DNA of 64,000 bases, taken from Ruminococcus flavefaciens (GTDB lineage: Bacteria > Bacillota > Clostridia > Oscillospirales > Ruminococcaceae). Where the stretch lies: assembly GCA_023667045.1 (NCBI GenBank), contig JAMPAU010000007.1, positions 16,619 through 80,618 of the forward strand, written 5' to 3'. Below are positions 8,001 to 17,873 of this stretch, piece after piece. The notes beneath the pieces were generated by a model, which was not told where the DNA came from, searched no databases, and saw nothing but the letters and a program-made list of their open reading frames with translations. The position numbers were made by a program, and so were the translations under genes. How positions within the stretch are numbered: position 1 is the first letter of the stretch; every line of letters starts with the position of its first letter.

Positions 8001-9152
8001 TTATACATTATCTTTCAGAAATTCTTCAAATGAAAGTGTACCGCCTGTTGATACTTCCGCATAATAGCTTAAAATCAGCGAGGAATCAACGGCATTTACC
8101 TGTCCGTCAGCATTTACATCAGCAAATTTACTCTGTTCTTCATTAAGGGTTGAGGGGTTATTAACGGACAACTCTGCATATTCAGTAAGCACAATTGTAG
8201 CGTCAACTGCATCTATATACTCATCGCCGTTGATATTGCCGAGTGAATAAGACGGTTTTTCTAAAGTCTTGAAAGTCCTGTTATATTTTTCGGCATAAGC
8301 CTGTGCTGTGGAGTTTTCATATCCATAGATAACGGCGTTTGAGTCAATCGTAAACGCACTGTCGTCTATCTCGCATTCGGGATTCATGAAAGTTATTTCC
8401 TCAAGAGATGTACACTCATAGAATGCATAACTTGAAACTTTCTTTATATGCTCCGGAACTGTCACCTTTTTCAGATTCGACATCTTACAGAATGTCCATG
8501 TGCCTATGCTTTGTACGTCACTGCCGAAATAAATTTCTGTAATGTTATCGCATTCGGACACCCACGGACGACCGCCGGAAACAAAGTCGCACATATTTCC
8601 GAAACATTCTACTGTCAGCACACTGTTGGAAACATTCCACTTTAAAGCGTCTTTTGCAAAATTCTGCACACAGTAATAATAACCGTCAGCATAAGCAACC
8701 CCCACGCCTATATCTGTGAACCACTCCCTCAGAATATTTTCACGGTGTCCAGTGGAGTTCATCCAGCCATTCATAGCCTCCTGCGGAACATCATCATATC
8801 CAGACATCTTTAATATATTTTCGCCGTTGCCGGAAGCGTATATATTATTCTCGTCAAGAATAGTATTCCACAATGTGCCGTCGGGTCTATAATGCGAATA
8901 CTCTGTTATAATCTCCTCTGCTCTTTTTTGAGCCACAGCATTCAAGTAGGGGTTAAACGTAAGCGGTTCAAGACCCTCTTTAGCTCTTTCCTCGTTTACC
9001 ATTTCAAAGATACTCTCAGCATATCCGGCAAGCGTTTCATCTTCGGCGGAAGAAACTGCCGAGACGTTCATTACACTGCCCGACCTCTGCGAAATACCTG
9101 CTCCCGTCACAGCCATTAATACCGCTGTGATACCTGCTATTATTTTTTTCAT
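8001..9152 (-). CDS. Secreted CAP-domain (SCP/PR-1) protein with LRR_5 repeats and dockerin
   Basis: 383 residues. A signal peptide (about 1-35) is followed by a CAP domain at about 45-170, with NEERAKEGLEPL, SHYRPDG and MNSTGHRENIL. Two or three BspA-like LRR_5 repeats lie at about 195-295. A C-terminal dockerin at about 305-372 has two calcium-loop repeats: GNINGDEYIDAVDATIVL and ADVNADGQVNAVDSSLIL. The dockerin predicts attachment to a cellulosome cohesin outside the cell. Its helix motif (AVDxTxxLTxYAxxS) is closest to the CttA and ScaB dockerins of this window, although no X module precedes it. The role of the CAP domain is unknown. It has its own consensus promoter and terminator. Confidence 0.88.
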   Translation of the reverse strand: MKKIIAGITAVLMAVTGAGISQRSGSVMNVSAVSSAEDETLAGYAESIFEMVNEERAKEGLEPLTFNPYLNAVAQKRAEEIITEYSHYRPDGTLWNTILDENNIYASGNGENILKMSGYDDVPQEAMNGWMNSTGHRENILREWFTDIGVGVAYADGYYYCVQNFAKDALKWNVSNSVLTVECFGNMCDFVSGGRPWVSECDNITEIYFGSDVQSIGTWTFCKMSNLKKVTVPEHIKKVSSYAFYECTSLEEITFMNPECEIDDSAFTIDSNAVIYGYENSTAQAYAEKYNRTFKTLEKPSYSLGNINGDEYIDAVDATIVLTEYAELSVNNPSTLNEEQSKFADVNADGQVNAVDSSLILSYYAEVSTGGTLSFEEFLKDNV

Positions 9153-9183
9153 ATAAAACTCCCTTTCATAAAGTTGTATAATT

Positions 9184-9212
9184 ATTATACATTACATATT
9201 ATAATATGTCAA
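9184..9212 (-). promoter_or_regulatory. Consensus sigma-A promoter of the CAP-dockerin gene
   Basis: On the minus strand TTGACA (9207-9212) and TATAAT (9184-9189) are separated by 17 bases. Confidence 0.9.
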
Positions 9213-9250
9213 GTAATTATAAAACGCCATATAAAAGGAGTTTTTCATGA

Positions 9251-9280
9251 AAAAACTGCCGATATATTACCGGCAGTTTT
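9251..9280 (-). terminator. Terminator of the LRR-dockerin gene
   Basis: A 10-base-pair stem AAAACTGCCG/CGGCAGTTTT runs into a T tract on the minus strand. Confidence 0.85.
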
Positions 9281-9285
9281 ATTTT

Positions 9286-10632
9286 TTAACTAAGCAGATT
9301 GTTAAGTTCTTCTGAGGTTATCGGGAGGTCGTCGGCGGTGATTATTTCAAGGTCTACCATTTGTATGGCGAGAGCGTCTATAGGAGTGAGACCGTTTCCC
9401 CTGTCTACTACATCACCATTGAGAGCCTGTTCTTCAGTGAGTTTGTAGTTAGAGGGATTAGAGAGGCTCTGCATGATAAGTACAGCGTCAGCTATGCTTA
9501 CCTTGCCGTCGCAGTTAGTGTCGCCGAGTAATCCAGCGGTTGTATCTGTGGTTGATTCTTCGTCGAGTGCCACAAACTGATAATTATATTTTTCGGCATA
9601 TGTCTGTGCAGTAGAGCCGGTATAACCATATATTACAGTTTTTTCTTTATTACCGCCTAAAGATGTGCTAAACTCACATTCGGGATTTAATACGACTATT
9701 TTTTCAAGGCTTGAACATTTAAGAAAAGTGTTAGAACTTAAACTCATAACATTTTTTGGTATTGTTACTTCTTTAAGTGATTCACATTCAGAAAATGCAT
9801 TAAATGGCACTTCTCTTAATTTATTAGAAAGCTTAACAGTTTCAAGATTTGAACATCTTAAGAATGTATTGTTTCCTAATGTCTTAACACTATCCGGCAT
9901 ATTAAAGTTAACAAAAGCTTGACAGTACTGGAATGCTCCCTCTTCAATGGTAGTTAAAGTATTCGGAAGTGTTATATCGGGAAGCTTTTCGCAACGACTG
10001 AATGCATAAGGTTTTATCTCTGTTATGCCGTCTGAAATTGATACATTTTCAAGATTGCTACAATTTGCAAATAAATAATCTGGTATTGAAGTTAAAGATG
10101 ACGGAAATGATGCAGTTGTAAGTGAACTACAGCCACTAAAAGCTCCATATTCGACAGATTTAAGAGTTTCCGGAAATATCATAGGAGTTGTAAGGTCTGT
10201 ACAGTTTTCAAATGATTTTCTGCCTACTGTTTCAAGATTAGCAGGAATATTTATAGAAGTAAGTTTAGCACAGCCATTAAATGCTTCATTTTCTATAGAA
10301 GTCACACTATTAGGGAGCGTTACTTTTTTCAGATATTTACAATTTTTAAATGAATTTGCACTAACATTTGTAATGCCGTCTTCAATAACGATTTCTGTTA
10401 TAAAGTCTTTATCGTCTTTCCATGGTGCTCCAGACCAGCTATTAATCTCCATCATTTTGCCTGTACCGCTTATTGTAAGTATACCTGTTTCATCATCAAG
10501 CGACCATGTAGCCGGATTTTCTGTACTTTCTGCCATAGATACCACAGGAGCGACACTTTCCGGAATGACTGTCACACCAAACGCAAGGCACACTGCCATG
10601 ATTCCGGCTACTATTTTTCTTGATTTTTTCAT
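9286..10632 (-). CDS. Secreted BspA-like LRR protein with C-terminal dockerin
   Basis: 448 residues. A signal peptide (1-35) is followed by a short N-terminal module, W-x-LDD-x-G-x-LTISGTG, shared with the lipoprotein at 12825. About ten LRR_5 repeats of about 23 residues lie at about 75-335 (LPNSVTSIENEAFNGCAKL type). A dockerin at about 365-435 has GDTNCDGKVSIADAVLIMQ and GDVVDRGNGLTPIDALAI. This dockerin is very like that of ScaC, including the QSLSNPSNYKL linker, so both should read the same cohesin class. Likely a cellulosome-bound adhesion or binding protein with no catalytic domain. The signal peptide and 5' region are duplicated at 1-415. Confidence 0.9.
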   Translation of the reverse strand: MKKSRKIVAGIMAVCLAFGVTVIPESVAPVVSMAESTENPATWSLDDETGILTISGTGKMMEINSWSGAPWKDDKDFITEIVIEDGITNVSANSFKNCKYLKKVTLPNSVTSIENEAFNGCAKLTSINIPANLETVGRKSFENCTDLTTPMIFPETLKSVEYGAFSGCSSLTTASFPSSLTSIPDYLFANCSNLENVSISDGITEIKPYAFSRCEKLPDITLPNTLTTIEEGAFQYCQAFVNFNMPDSVKTLGNNTFLRCSNLETVKLSNKLREVPFNAFSECESLKEVTIPKNVMSLSSNTFLKCSSLEKIVVLNPECEFSTSLGGNKEKTVIYGYTGSTAQTYAEKYNYQFVALDEESTTDTTAGLLGDTNCDGKVSIADAVLIMQSLSNPSNYKLTEEQALNGDVVDRGNGLTPIDALAIQMVDLEIITADDLPITSEELNNLLS

Positions 10633-10710
10633 GAAAATCCTCCTTAAATTTAAATGTTATCATTTTATCAAAAAAAAAAAAAAAACTGCGTGACAGAATG
10701 ATGAAAACTG
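10633..10710 (-). repeat. Second copy of the duplicated 5' region (homopolymer A16)
   Basis: It matches 338-415 almost base for base, including the ribosome site and a 16-base homopolymer (10670-10685). The copies diverge beyond CAGAATGATGAAA. Confidence 0.7.
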
Positions 10711-10771
10711 TGTGAAAATTTTCTTTTAACAGAATATATGCAGTCCATGAAATTAATTCCTTATAAAACAC

Positions 10772-10800
10772 GTGACAAATCAGTAAAAATATAGTATAAT
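10772..10800 (+). promoter_or_regulatory. Sigma-A promoter of metG
   Basis: GTGACA at 10772-10777 and TATAAT at 10795-10800, spacer 17. The leader is only about 37 bases, too short for a T-box. Confidence 0.8.
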
Positions 10801-10843
10801 AAGATTGCACAACTGCAAATATATAAGATTGGAGCGATTTATA

Positions 10844-12808
10844 ATGTCAAAGAAACCGTTTTACATTACCACACCGATATATTACCCGTCCGGCAATCCG
10901 CATATCGGTCACTGCTATACTACAGTGGCGTGCGACTCTATAGCACGTTACAAGAGAATGCAGGGCTATGATGTGAAATTCCTCACAGGCACGGACGAAC
11001 ACGGTCTTAAAATCGAACAGAAAGCCGAAGAAAAAGGCGTTACTCCCAAAGAGTACGTTGACGAAATCGTTGACACTTTCAAAAAACTCTGGAAGTACAT
11101 GAACATTGATTACGACCACTTTATAAGAACTACCGACGATTACCACGTTGAGACAGTACAGAATATCTTCAAGGAACTCTATGACAAGGGCTATATCTAC
11201 AAGGGCGAATATTCCGGCAAATACTGTACTCCGTGTGAGAGTTTCTGGACAGACTCACAGCTTGACGAAAACGGCTGTTGTCCGGAATGTCACAGACCGG
11301 TTGCTTTCGCAAAGGAGGAGGCTTATTTCTTTAAGATGTCGCCTTTTGCCGACAGAATAGAAAAACTCCTCACGGAAACAGACTATCTTCAGCCTAAAAC
11401 CCGTGCCGTTGAGCTTGTAAACAACTTCATAAAACCCGGTCTTGAGGACTTGTGCGTTTCAAGAACAACTTTCAAGTGGGGCATTCCTGTTACTTTTGAC
11501 GAAAAACACGTTGTATACGTATGGATTGACGCACTCTCAAACTATATATCTGCTCTCGGCTATAAAAACTCACGTCCGAATGAGTTTGATAAATACTGGT
11601 CTGCGGATATTCATATGGTCGCAAAGGATATTATGCGTTTCCATGCTATCATATGGCCCGCAATGCTCATGGCTCTTGATTTGCCGTTGCCTAAACACCT
11701 TGCCGTACACGGCTGGATTACTTTCAACGGTGAAAAGATGTCCAAATCACTCGGCAACGTCGTTGACCCGTTTGTACTCGGCGAACGTTACGGCTGTGAC
11801 GCTATCAGATACCATATTCTTAGGGAAATGGCTCTCGGTGCTGACAGCTCATTCTCAAACGAAATCATGATTAACCGCATAAATTCCGACCTCGCTAACG
11901 GTTTCGGCAATCTCGTTTCACGTACTGTAGCTATGGCGGACAAGTATTTCGGCGGTACGCTTCCGGCAGACCGTGAAGAAACTGAACTTGATACGGAATT
12001 TAAAAACGTCGTAATTCAGACAGTAGCCGACGTTGACAGTGCTATGTCCGAGACTAAAATAAAACAGGCTCTTGAAAGTATTTTCAAGACAGTAGACCGT
12101 GCAAACAAGTATATCGACGAGACAGAACCTTGGAAACTCGGCAAGAGCGACGAAAACAAGCCACGTCTTGCAACTGTCCTTTATAATCTGCTTGAAGCAA
12201 TAAGAGTTGTTTCGGGACTTCTTTCACCTTTCATGCCGTCCACTATGCCTAAGGTATGGGAGCAGATTGGTGCTACCCCCGACGACGTGACCTATGATAA
12301 ACTCTCTGTTTTTGGAGTACTTCCGGAAAATGTAACCGTCCATAAGGGTGAAATACTTTTCCCACGTATAGACGTTGACAAGGAAATCGAAGAACTCAAC
12401 AGCATTATCAAGGATAATATGGAAAAAGCACAGGCTAATCTCTCAGAATCCGAAAAGCCGGCTGAAAAAATCGAACTTCTGCCGGAAATTTCAATAGACG
12501 ATTTCGCTAAAGTTGAAATCCGTGTAGCTAAAGTAATCTCATGCGAAAAAGTAAAGAAATCCAAGAAACTTCTCTGCTTACAGCTTGACGACGGCATGGG
12601 AGGCAGACAGGTTGTTTCCGGTATCGCCCAGTATTACAAGCCGGAAGACCTCATAGGCAAGAAAATTCAGCTTATAGCTAACCTCAAACCTGCTAAACTC
12701 TGTGGCGTTGAGAGCAACGGCATGATTTGTGCGGCAGACCTCGCTGACGGTGGTTGTAAAGTACTTTTCGTTGACGACGACGTGCCGGTAGGTGCAAAAA
12801 TAAGATAA
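10844..12808 (+). CDS. metG: Methionyl-tRNA synthetase
   Basis: 654 residues from ATG 10844 (GGAG at 9 bases). Class I synthetase charging tRNA-Met. The signature PHIGH is at about 18-22. Zinc ligands CTPC (about 128) and CCPEC (about 146) form a Cys4 knuckle. KMSKS is at about 299. An anticodon-binding helical domain follows, and a fused C-terminal EMAP-II-type tRNA-binding domain (about 545-654, FAKVEIRVAKV ... KLCGVESNGMI) aids dimerisation and tRNA capture. Monocistronic, with its own promoter and a terminator shared with the convergent LRR gene. Confidence 0.97.
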   Translation: MSKKPFYITTPIYYPSGNPHIGHCYTTVACDSIARYKRMQGYDVKFLTGTDEHGLKIEQKAEEKGVTPKEYVDEIVDTFKKLWKYMNIDYDHFIRTTDDYHVETVQNIFKELYDKGYIYKGEYSGKYCTPCESFWTDSQLDENGCCPECHRPVAFAKEEAYFFKMSPFADRIEKLLTETDYLQPKTRAVELVNNFIKPGLEDLCVSRTTFKWGIPVTFDEKHVVYVWIDALSNYISALGYKNSRPNEFDKYWSADIHMVAKDIMRFHAIIWPAMLMALDLPLPKHLAVHGWITFNGEKMSKSLGNVVDPFVLGERYGCDAIRYHILREMALGADSSFSNEIMINRINSDLANGFGNLVSRTVAMADKYFGGTLPADREETELDTEFKNVVIQTVADVDSAMSETKIKQALESIFKTVDRANKYIDETEPWKLGKSDENKPRLATVLYNLLEAIRVVSGLLSPFMPSTMPKVWEQIGATPDDVTYDKLSVFGVLPENVTVHKGEILFPRIDVDKEIEELNSIIKDNMEKAQANLSESEKPAEKIELLPEISIDDFAKVEIRVAKVISCEKVKKSKKLLCLQLDDGMGGRQVVSGIAQYYKPEDLIGKKIQLIANLKPAKLCGVESNGMICAADLADGGCKVLFVDDDVPVGAKIR

Positions 12809-12813
12809 AAAAT

Positions 12814-12839
12814 AAAGGGACGGCTTATACCGTCCCTTT
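12814..12839. terminator. Bidirectional terminator between metG and LRR lipoprotein
   Basis: The stem AAAGGGACGG/CCGTCCCTTT ends in T on both strands. The stop codon of the convergent gene (12825-12827) lies inside the hairpin. Confidence 0.85.
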
Positions 12840-13796
12840 TTCAATAATCAGAGGAGAAACCATATTCAATTCCGAACATTTGAATACATCATCACCAATA
12901 TATTCAACACTTTCTGGCAACGTAAGTTTATCTTTAAGTTTTTTACACTGAAAAAACGCATAATCATCAATAGTTTTAAGATTTTCCGGAATATTTATTC
13001 TTTCCAGATTCGGACAACATGAAAATGCACATACGCCGATACTCTCAACGCTTTCGAGAAGTGTCACCGAAATAAGTCCCTCATTGTCATCAACAAACCT
13101 GTCAAATGCACTGTCGCCGATTTTCGTCACGCCGTCCGGCACTACTACATCACCAGTACATTTAGAACCGTCAATTAAAATGTTATTGATAATCAAAGGT
13201 TCATTTTGTTTCATTTTTTCTTCTGACAGTGCAGTATCTTTAAAAGGATTCTGACCGAAATCAGTTAAATTTTCCGGAACAGTCACGTCTTTAAGACTTA
13301 CACAGCCGTCAAAAGCGAGTGTTTCAATAGTCTGTACGCTGTCGGGGATTACTATGTCTCTAAGACCCGTACAGCCACTGAACGTAGCATAACGAATAAC
13401 TGTTACATTTTCAGGTATATTGACTTTCGTCAATGAACCGCAGAAACAAAACGCACTCTTTCCTATATCTGTCACACTGTCCGGAATAACAACTTCTGTT
13501 ATATGTGAACAGCTATTAAATGCCTGCTCACCTATATTTGTCACGCCGTCCTCAATAACCACTCTTTCAATATTATTTCTATAATCAAACCATTCAGCAG
13601 GATTACCGAGAACATTGTTATAAGATGCCATTTCACCTGTACCGCTTATTGTAAGTGTTCCGTCGTCGTCAAGTTTCCATTTGACATTATGTTTATTTTC
13701 CTCAGCACCGCAGTAACCGGAGTTTGCACACGACACAAGGCTTAAAACACATAAACCCATAAATGCACATAACAGAATTTTCTTTATTATTTTCAT
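12825..13796 (-). CDS. BspA-like LRR lipoprotein
   Basis: 323 residues. A lipoprotein signal with lipobox LVSC places it on the outer membrane face. The N-terminal module (WKLDDDGTLTISGTGEM) matches that of the LRR-dockerin protein at 9286. About seven LRR_5 repeats at about 75-310 follow, interrupted near 185-215 by a charged segment. No dockerin is present, so it is held by lipid rather than by the cellulosome. Family role: surface adhesion or binding; the ligand is unknown. The last codons run into the terminator shared with metG. Confidence 0.85.
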   Translation of the reverse strand: MKIIKKILLCAFMGLCVLSLVSCANSGYCGAEENKHNVKWKLDDDGTLTISGTGEMASYNNVLGNPAEWFDYRNNIERVVIEDGVTNIGEQAFNSCSHITEVVIPDSVTDIGKSAFCFCGSLTKVNIPENVTVIRYATFSGCTGLRDIVIPDSVQTIETLAFDGCVSLKDVTVPENLTDFGQNPFKDTALSEEKMKQNEPLIINNILIDGSKCTGDVVVPDGVTKIGDSAFDRFVDDNEGLISVTLLESVESIGVCAFSCCPNLERINIPENLKTIDDYAFFQCKKLKDKLTLPESVEYIGDDVFKCSELNMVSPLIIEKGTV

Positions 13797-13853
13797 ACAA
13801 AAACCCCTTTCTTTATATACAATTATAGCATTGTTTTATTTTCGTGTCAATAA

Positions 13854-13882
13854 AAATCCGCCGTACAGTGTACAGCGGATTT
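13854..13882 (-). terminator. Terminator of htpG
   Basis: A near-perfect inverted repeat, AAATCCGC...GCGGATTT, with a T run on the minus strand just past the htpG stop. Confidence 0.8.
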
Positions 13883-13888
13883 ATAATA

Positions 13889-15793
13889 TTACATAAGTTC
13901 GCAGATGAGGTTGGAGAACTCAACAGGGTTTTCGATGTCCATACCCTCAATGAGCAGTGCCTGACTGTAAAGGAGCTTTGCATACTTGCCGAGCTTGTCC
14001 TTGTCGCCGGAAGTGCTTATTGACTGGAGCTTGCCGAAAATCTCATGCTCCGGATTTATTTCAAGCACACGCTGTGCAGAAATTTTCTGACCGTTTGGCA
14101 TTGAGTTAAGGACTTTTTCCATTTCAAGTGAAATTTCGCCCTCGCTTGTAAGGCATACAGGGTGAGACTTAAGTCTCTGTGAGAGTATAACCTTTGCAAC
14201 CTTGCCGTCAAGAGCCTCTGCCAGTTCTTTGAGGAGGTCGGCGTTTTCTTCTTCCTTAGCCTTGATTTCCTCCTGCTTTTCGGTATTTTCAAGACCTAAA
14301 TCGTCAGCGGAAACTGACTTAAATTCCTTGTCCTTGTACTTGATAAGAGTTTTTACAGCGAACTCATCAATATTGTCTGTAAGGTAAAGAATTTCATAGC
14401 CGTTATCCTTGACAAGTTCAGTCTGCGGTAACTGTTCGATTCTTTCTATGCTCTCGCCTGTTGCATAGTAAATGAATTTCTGTTCCTCACGCATACCGGA
14501 AACGTATTCTTCGAGAGTTACAAGTTTCTTTTCCTTTGAGGACGTGAACATAAGCAAATCCTGTAATTTTTCCTTGTTCATGCCGTAATCGCTGTAAATG
14601 CCGTATTTAAGCTGTAAGCCGAATGCTTTCCAGAACTCCTCATATTTTTCACGGTCGTTTCTGAGCATTTTTTTGAGTTCAGAGCTGATAGTCTTTTCAA
14701 TGCTCTTTGCAATAACTTTAAGCTGTCTGTCGTGCTGGAGCATCTCACGGGAAATATTCAGCGAGAGGTCTTCCGAATCAACAAGACCCTTTACAAAGCT
14801 GAAATAATCCGGCAGTAAGTCTGCACACTTGTCCATGATGAGAACTCCATTGGAATAAAGCTGTAAACCCTTTTCGTATTCCTTTGAATAGAAGTCGAAA
14901 GGAGCTTTTGCCGGAATATAAAGCAGTGCATTGTAGTTAGCGTTGCCCTCGTTCTTTACGTGTGCATAGCGGAGTGGCTCGCTGTAATCATAGAACTTTT
15001 CTGTATAGAAATGTTTATAGTCTTCTTCTTTGAGTTCAGACTTGTTTTTCTTCCAGAGAGGTGTCATGCTGTTGAGAGTTTCAACCTCAATATATTCTTC
15101 ATATTCGGGTGTTTTTCCTGCCTCTTTGTCCTCGTCGGACATCTCAACAGGTCTGCTGTGTTGCATTTCCATTTTTACAGGGAAACGTATATAATCAGAA
15201 TATTTCTTTATCAGTGACTTGATTCTGTACTGGTCAAGGAAATCTGAATAGTTTTCATCTTCTGTATCTTCAAGAAGTTCAAGGATAATTTCAGTACCTG
15301 CACTTTCCTTGTCGGCTTCTGTAATTGTGTAGCCGTCCACGCCCTCGGACTCCCACTGATAAGCCTTGTCACTGCCGTAAGCCTTAGAGATTACGGTAAC
15401 TTTCTTTGCAACCATGAAAGCCGAATAGAAACCAACGCCGAACTGTCCGATAATCTGACTTTCCTCGTCGAGCTTGTTTTCTGACTTGAATTTAAAAGAA
15501 CCGCTGTTAGCGATAGTACCGAGATTATTTTCAAGTTCTTCTTCGGTCATGCCTATGCCGTTGTCGATAATTTTAATAGTGCGTGAATCCTTGTCGGCTG
15601 AAATCCATATAGCGAAATCTTCCTTGCTGAGACCTACTTTATCGTCCGTAAGCGACTTGAAATAAAGCTTGTCAATAGCGTCGCTTGCATTGGAGATAAG
15701 CTCTCTGAGGAAAATTTCCTTGTGCGTATAAATTGAATGAATCATCATTTCAAGCAGTCTCTTAGATTCTGCTTTAAATTGTTTAGTTTCCAT
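13889..15793 (-). CDS. htpG: Chaperone HtpG (Hsp90)
   Basis: 634 residues from ATG 15793 ([10 protein letters not shown]), preceded by GGGAG at 9 bases. Longer in-frame starts would include the operator and are rejected. The GHKL ATPase domain (1-225) has [21 protein letters not shown] and [12 protein letters not shown]. Middle and C-terminal dimerisation domains follow. It is an ATP-dependent chaperone acting on late folding intermediates. A perfect CIRCE element lies between promoter and start, so HrcA repression with heat induction is expected. B. subtilis htpG, by contrast, is not a CIRCE gene. Confidence 0.97.
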   Translation of the reverse strand: METKQFKAESKRLLEMMIHSIYTHKEIFLRELISNASDAIDKLYFKSLTDDKVGLSKEDFAIWISADKDSRTIKIIDNGIGMTEEELENNLGTIANSGSFKFKSENKLDEESQIIGQFGVGFYSAFMVAKKVTVISKAYGSDKAYQWESEGVDGYTITEADKESAGTEIILELLEDTEDENYSDFLDQYRIKSLIKKYSDYIRFPVKMEMQHSRPVEMSDEDKEAGKTPEYEEYIEVETLNSMTPLWKKNKSELKEEDYKHFYTEKFYDYSEPLRYAHVKNEGNANYNALLYIPAKAPFDFYSKEYEKGLQLYSNGVLIMDKCADLLPDYFSFVKGLVDSEDLSLNISREMLQHDRQLKVIAKSIEKTISSELKKMLRNDREKYEEFWKAFGLQLKYGIYSDYGMNKEKLQDLLMFTSSKEKKLVTLEEYVSGMREEQKFIYYATGESIERIEQLPQTELVKDNGYEILYLTDNIDEFAVKTLIKYKDKEFKSVSADDLGLENTEKQEEIKAKEEENADLLKELAEALDGKVAKVILSQRLKSHPVCLTSEGEISLEMEKVLNSMPNGQKISAQRVLEINPEHEIFGKLQSISTSGDKDKLGKYAKLLYSQALLIEGMDIENPVEFSNLICELM

Positions 15794-15816
15794 AAAAAAC
15801 ATCTCCCGATAATATT

Positions 15817-15843
15817 TTAGCACTCTCCCTCTCTGAGTGCTAA
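15817..15843 (-). promoter_or_regulatory. CIRCE operator (HrcA site) upstream of htpG
   Basis: TTAGCACTC, a nine-base spacer and GAGTGCTAA: an exact match to the CIRCE inverted repeat. It lies just downstream of the htpG -10 and overlaps the expected transcription start. Confidence 0.96.
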
Positions 15844-15847
15844 AAAC

Positions 15848-15877
15848 AGTATATAACTTTTTCATATTCAAAGTCAA
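15848..15877 (-). promoter_or_regulatory. Sigma-A promoter of htpG
   Basis: On the minus strand TTGACT (15872-15877) and TATACT (15848-15853), spacer 18. Confidence 0.75.
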
Positions 15878-15938
15878 GTATTCTGAGAAAATATTTACAA
15901 TTTGTTCATAATTACATAAATTATTCACTAAAAACCTA

Positions 15939-15967
15939 TTGACATAAAGTCAGAAAAAGTATATAAT
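15939..15967 (+). promoter_or_regulatory. Consensus sigma-A promoter upstream of rny
   Basis: TTGACA at 15939-15944, 17-base spacer, TATAAT at 15962-15967. Confidence 0.9.
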
Positions 15968-15974
15968 TATTATG

Positions 15975-16278
15975 TTGTATTTATTTGCAGAATATTACTT
16001 CAGGCAGTATGTGCAGCTTTGTTTTAAATCATTACTGACAGCGGTTATTTCCATAAAGATATAAAGGAATTTTTCCGTGCCGGTACTTTTGCTATTATGT
16101 ACAGAGAGTTATTTTCTGTACGGTTATGTTTTTCGGGTCTGAATATTTATATTTAGGCTCTTAGTAAATATATTTTGACAAATGAATAAAATAATGCGGC
16201 ATTTACCGCCTTTAAGTAGTAATCAGATTTATGATACAAGATTATTAATCAATTTATTTAAAGGAGGTAATGCACTGT
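15975..16278 (+). other. Long rny 5' leader, about 300 bases, no coding gene
   Basis: This stretch lies between a consensus promoter and the rny start. It contains small hairpins (GTACAGA...TCTGTAC around 16098-16125, and GCGGCATTTACCGC near 16196-16210) and no convincing open frame or terminator. No known riboswitch motif was recognised. It may be a structured leader allowing RNase Y autoregulation, or contain a small RNA (inference). Confidence 0.4.
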
Positions 16279-17868
16279 ATGAACTTGACTCTTTCTATTG
16301 TCCTTATTATTGTAGCACTCGCTGTGGGTGCTGTTGTTGCTGGTGTTATCGTAAACAGCAAGGCTTACCAGAAGGGCGTTAACGCAGGTATCGAACAGCG
16401 TAAACAACAAGCAGAATCTATAACGGGGTCAGCCGAAAAACAGGCAGAACGCATAATAGAAGACGCTGAAAAAGACGCTGAAAATAAAAAGAAAAGTGCG
16501 TTAGTTGAGGCTAAGGACGAAATACACAAGCTCCGCAATGAAGCGGATAAAGAAATCAAGGAACGCAGAGCAGAGCTGTCCCGTCAGGAAAGACGTGTAC
16601 AGCAAAAAGAGGAAAATCTTGACAGGAAAACCGATAACCTTGAAAAGAAAGAAGATACTCTTAATCAAAAGATAAAGTCCGCTGACGAAAAACTTAAAGA
16701 AGCTGAAACTATCAAGAAAAGTCAGATGGACGTGCTTGAAAGAATCTCTGAATTTACAAGGGAACAGGCTAAGGAATACATAATTTCTAAACTTGAAGAT
16801 GACCTCATTCACGAAAAAGCCGTAAAGGTTGCCGCCTATGAACAGCAAATCAAAGACGAATGTCAGGAAAAGGCAAGAAGCTACATCTCCCTTGCAATCG
16901 CTAAAGTTGCCTCAGACCAAGTCTCTGAAACTGCTGTATCTGTTGTACCGCTCCCCAATGACGAAATGAAAGGCAGAATCATCGGACGTGAGGGACGTAA
17001 TATACGTACTCTTGAAACTCTCACTGGAGTTGACCTCATTATAGATGATACCCCAGAGGCTATCACTCTCTCGTGCTTTGACCAAGTACGCCGTGAAGTC
17101 GCAAGAATAGCCCTTGAAAAGCTTATCGCCGACGGTCGTATACACCCCACCCGCATTGAAGAAATGGTAGACAAGGCAAGGCGTGAAGTTGAATACCGCA
17201 TAAAGCAGGAGGGCGAACGTGCGGTTATTGAAACTAACGTACACGGCATAAACCACGAACTTATAAAGCTCATCGGAAGACTTAAATTCCGCACAAGCTA
17301 CAGGCAGAATGTTCTTGACCACTCAATTGAAGTTGCAAAACTCTGTGGAGTTCTCGCATCTGAACTCGGAGTAGACGCTAATATGGCAAGGCGTGCCGGT
17401 CTTCTCCACGATATAGGCAAGGCTCTTACCGCTGAAATCGAAGGCTCGCACGTTCAGATAGGCGTTGACGTTTGTAAAAAATACAATGAAAGCCCTGTCG
17501 TTATTCATGCTGTAGAGGCTCACCACAATGACGTTGAACCTAAAACAGTAATAGCCTGTATCGTACAGGCAGCCGACGCTATCTCAGCCGCAAGACCTGC
17601 CGCAAGAAGCGAAAATTACGAAAGTTATATTAAGAGACTTCAGAAACTTGAAGAAATCTGCACATCTTATAACGGTGTTGAAAAATGCTTTGCTGTTCAG
17701 GCAGGACGTGAAGTCAGAATTATGGTTGTTCCGGAAGTCATCAACGATGAAAAAATGGTACTCGTTGCAAGACAGATTGCCCAGAGGATTGAATCTGAAA
17801 TGGATTATCCCGGTCAAATCAAGGTCAATCTCATTCGTGAAAGCAGAGTTACTGATTACGCCAAATAA
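16279..17868 (+). CDS. rny: Ribonuclease Y
   Basis: 529 residues from ATG 16279, 11 bases after AGGAGG; the ATG at 16270 is too close to that site. An N-terminal membrane helix (about 5-25) is followed by a long charged coiled coil (about 35-200). A KH RNA-binding domain has [15 protein letters not shown] at about 231. The HD metal-dependent nuclease domain has HSIEVAKL and LLHDIGKA at about 374. It is the membrane-tethered endonuclease that starts mRNA decay in Firmicutes. It ends at a strong hairpin terminator. Confidence 0.97.
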   Translation: MNLTLSIVLIIVALAVGAVVAGVIVNSKAYQKGVNAGIEQRKQQAESITGSAEKQAERIIEDAEKDAENKKKSALVEAKDEIHKLRNEADKEIKERRAELSRQERRVQQKEENLDRKTDNLEKKEDTLNQKIKSADEKLKEAETIKKSQMDVLERISEFTREQAKEYIISKLEDDLIHEKAVKVAAYEQQIKDECQEKARSYISLAIAKVASDQVSETAVSVVPLPNDEMKGRIIGREGRNIRTLETLTGVDLIIDDTPEAITLSCFDQVRREVARIALEKLIADGRIHPTRIEEMVDKARREVEYRIKQEGERAVIETNVHGINHELIKLIGRLKFRTSYRQNVLDHSIEVAKLCGVLASELGVDANMARRAGLLHDIGKALTAEIEGSHVQIGVDVCKKYNESPVVIHAVEAHHNDVEPKTVIACIVQAADAISAARPAARSENYESYIKRLQKLEEICTSYNGVEKCFAVQAGREVRIMVVPEVINDEKMVLVARQIAQRIESEMDYPGQIKVNLIRESRVTDYAK

Positions 17869-17873
17869 TCCAG

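Noticed and set aside
10801-10843. T-box riboswitch before metG
   Set aside because: The leader is only about 37 bases, with no specifier loop or antiterminator; the same holds for trpS.
13889-15928. Extended htpG reading frame to 15928
   Set aside because: The extra 45 codons cover the promoter and CIRCE element; the METKQFK start has a proper ribosome site.
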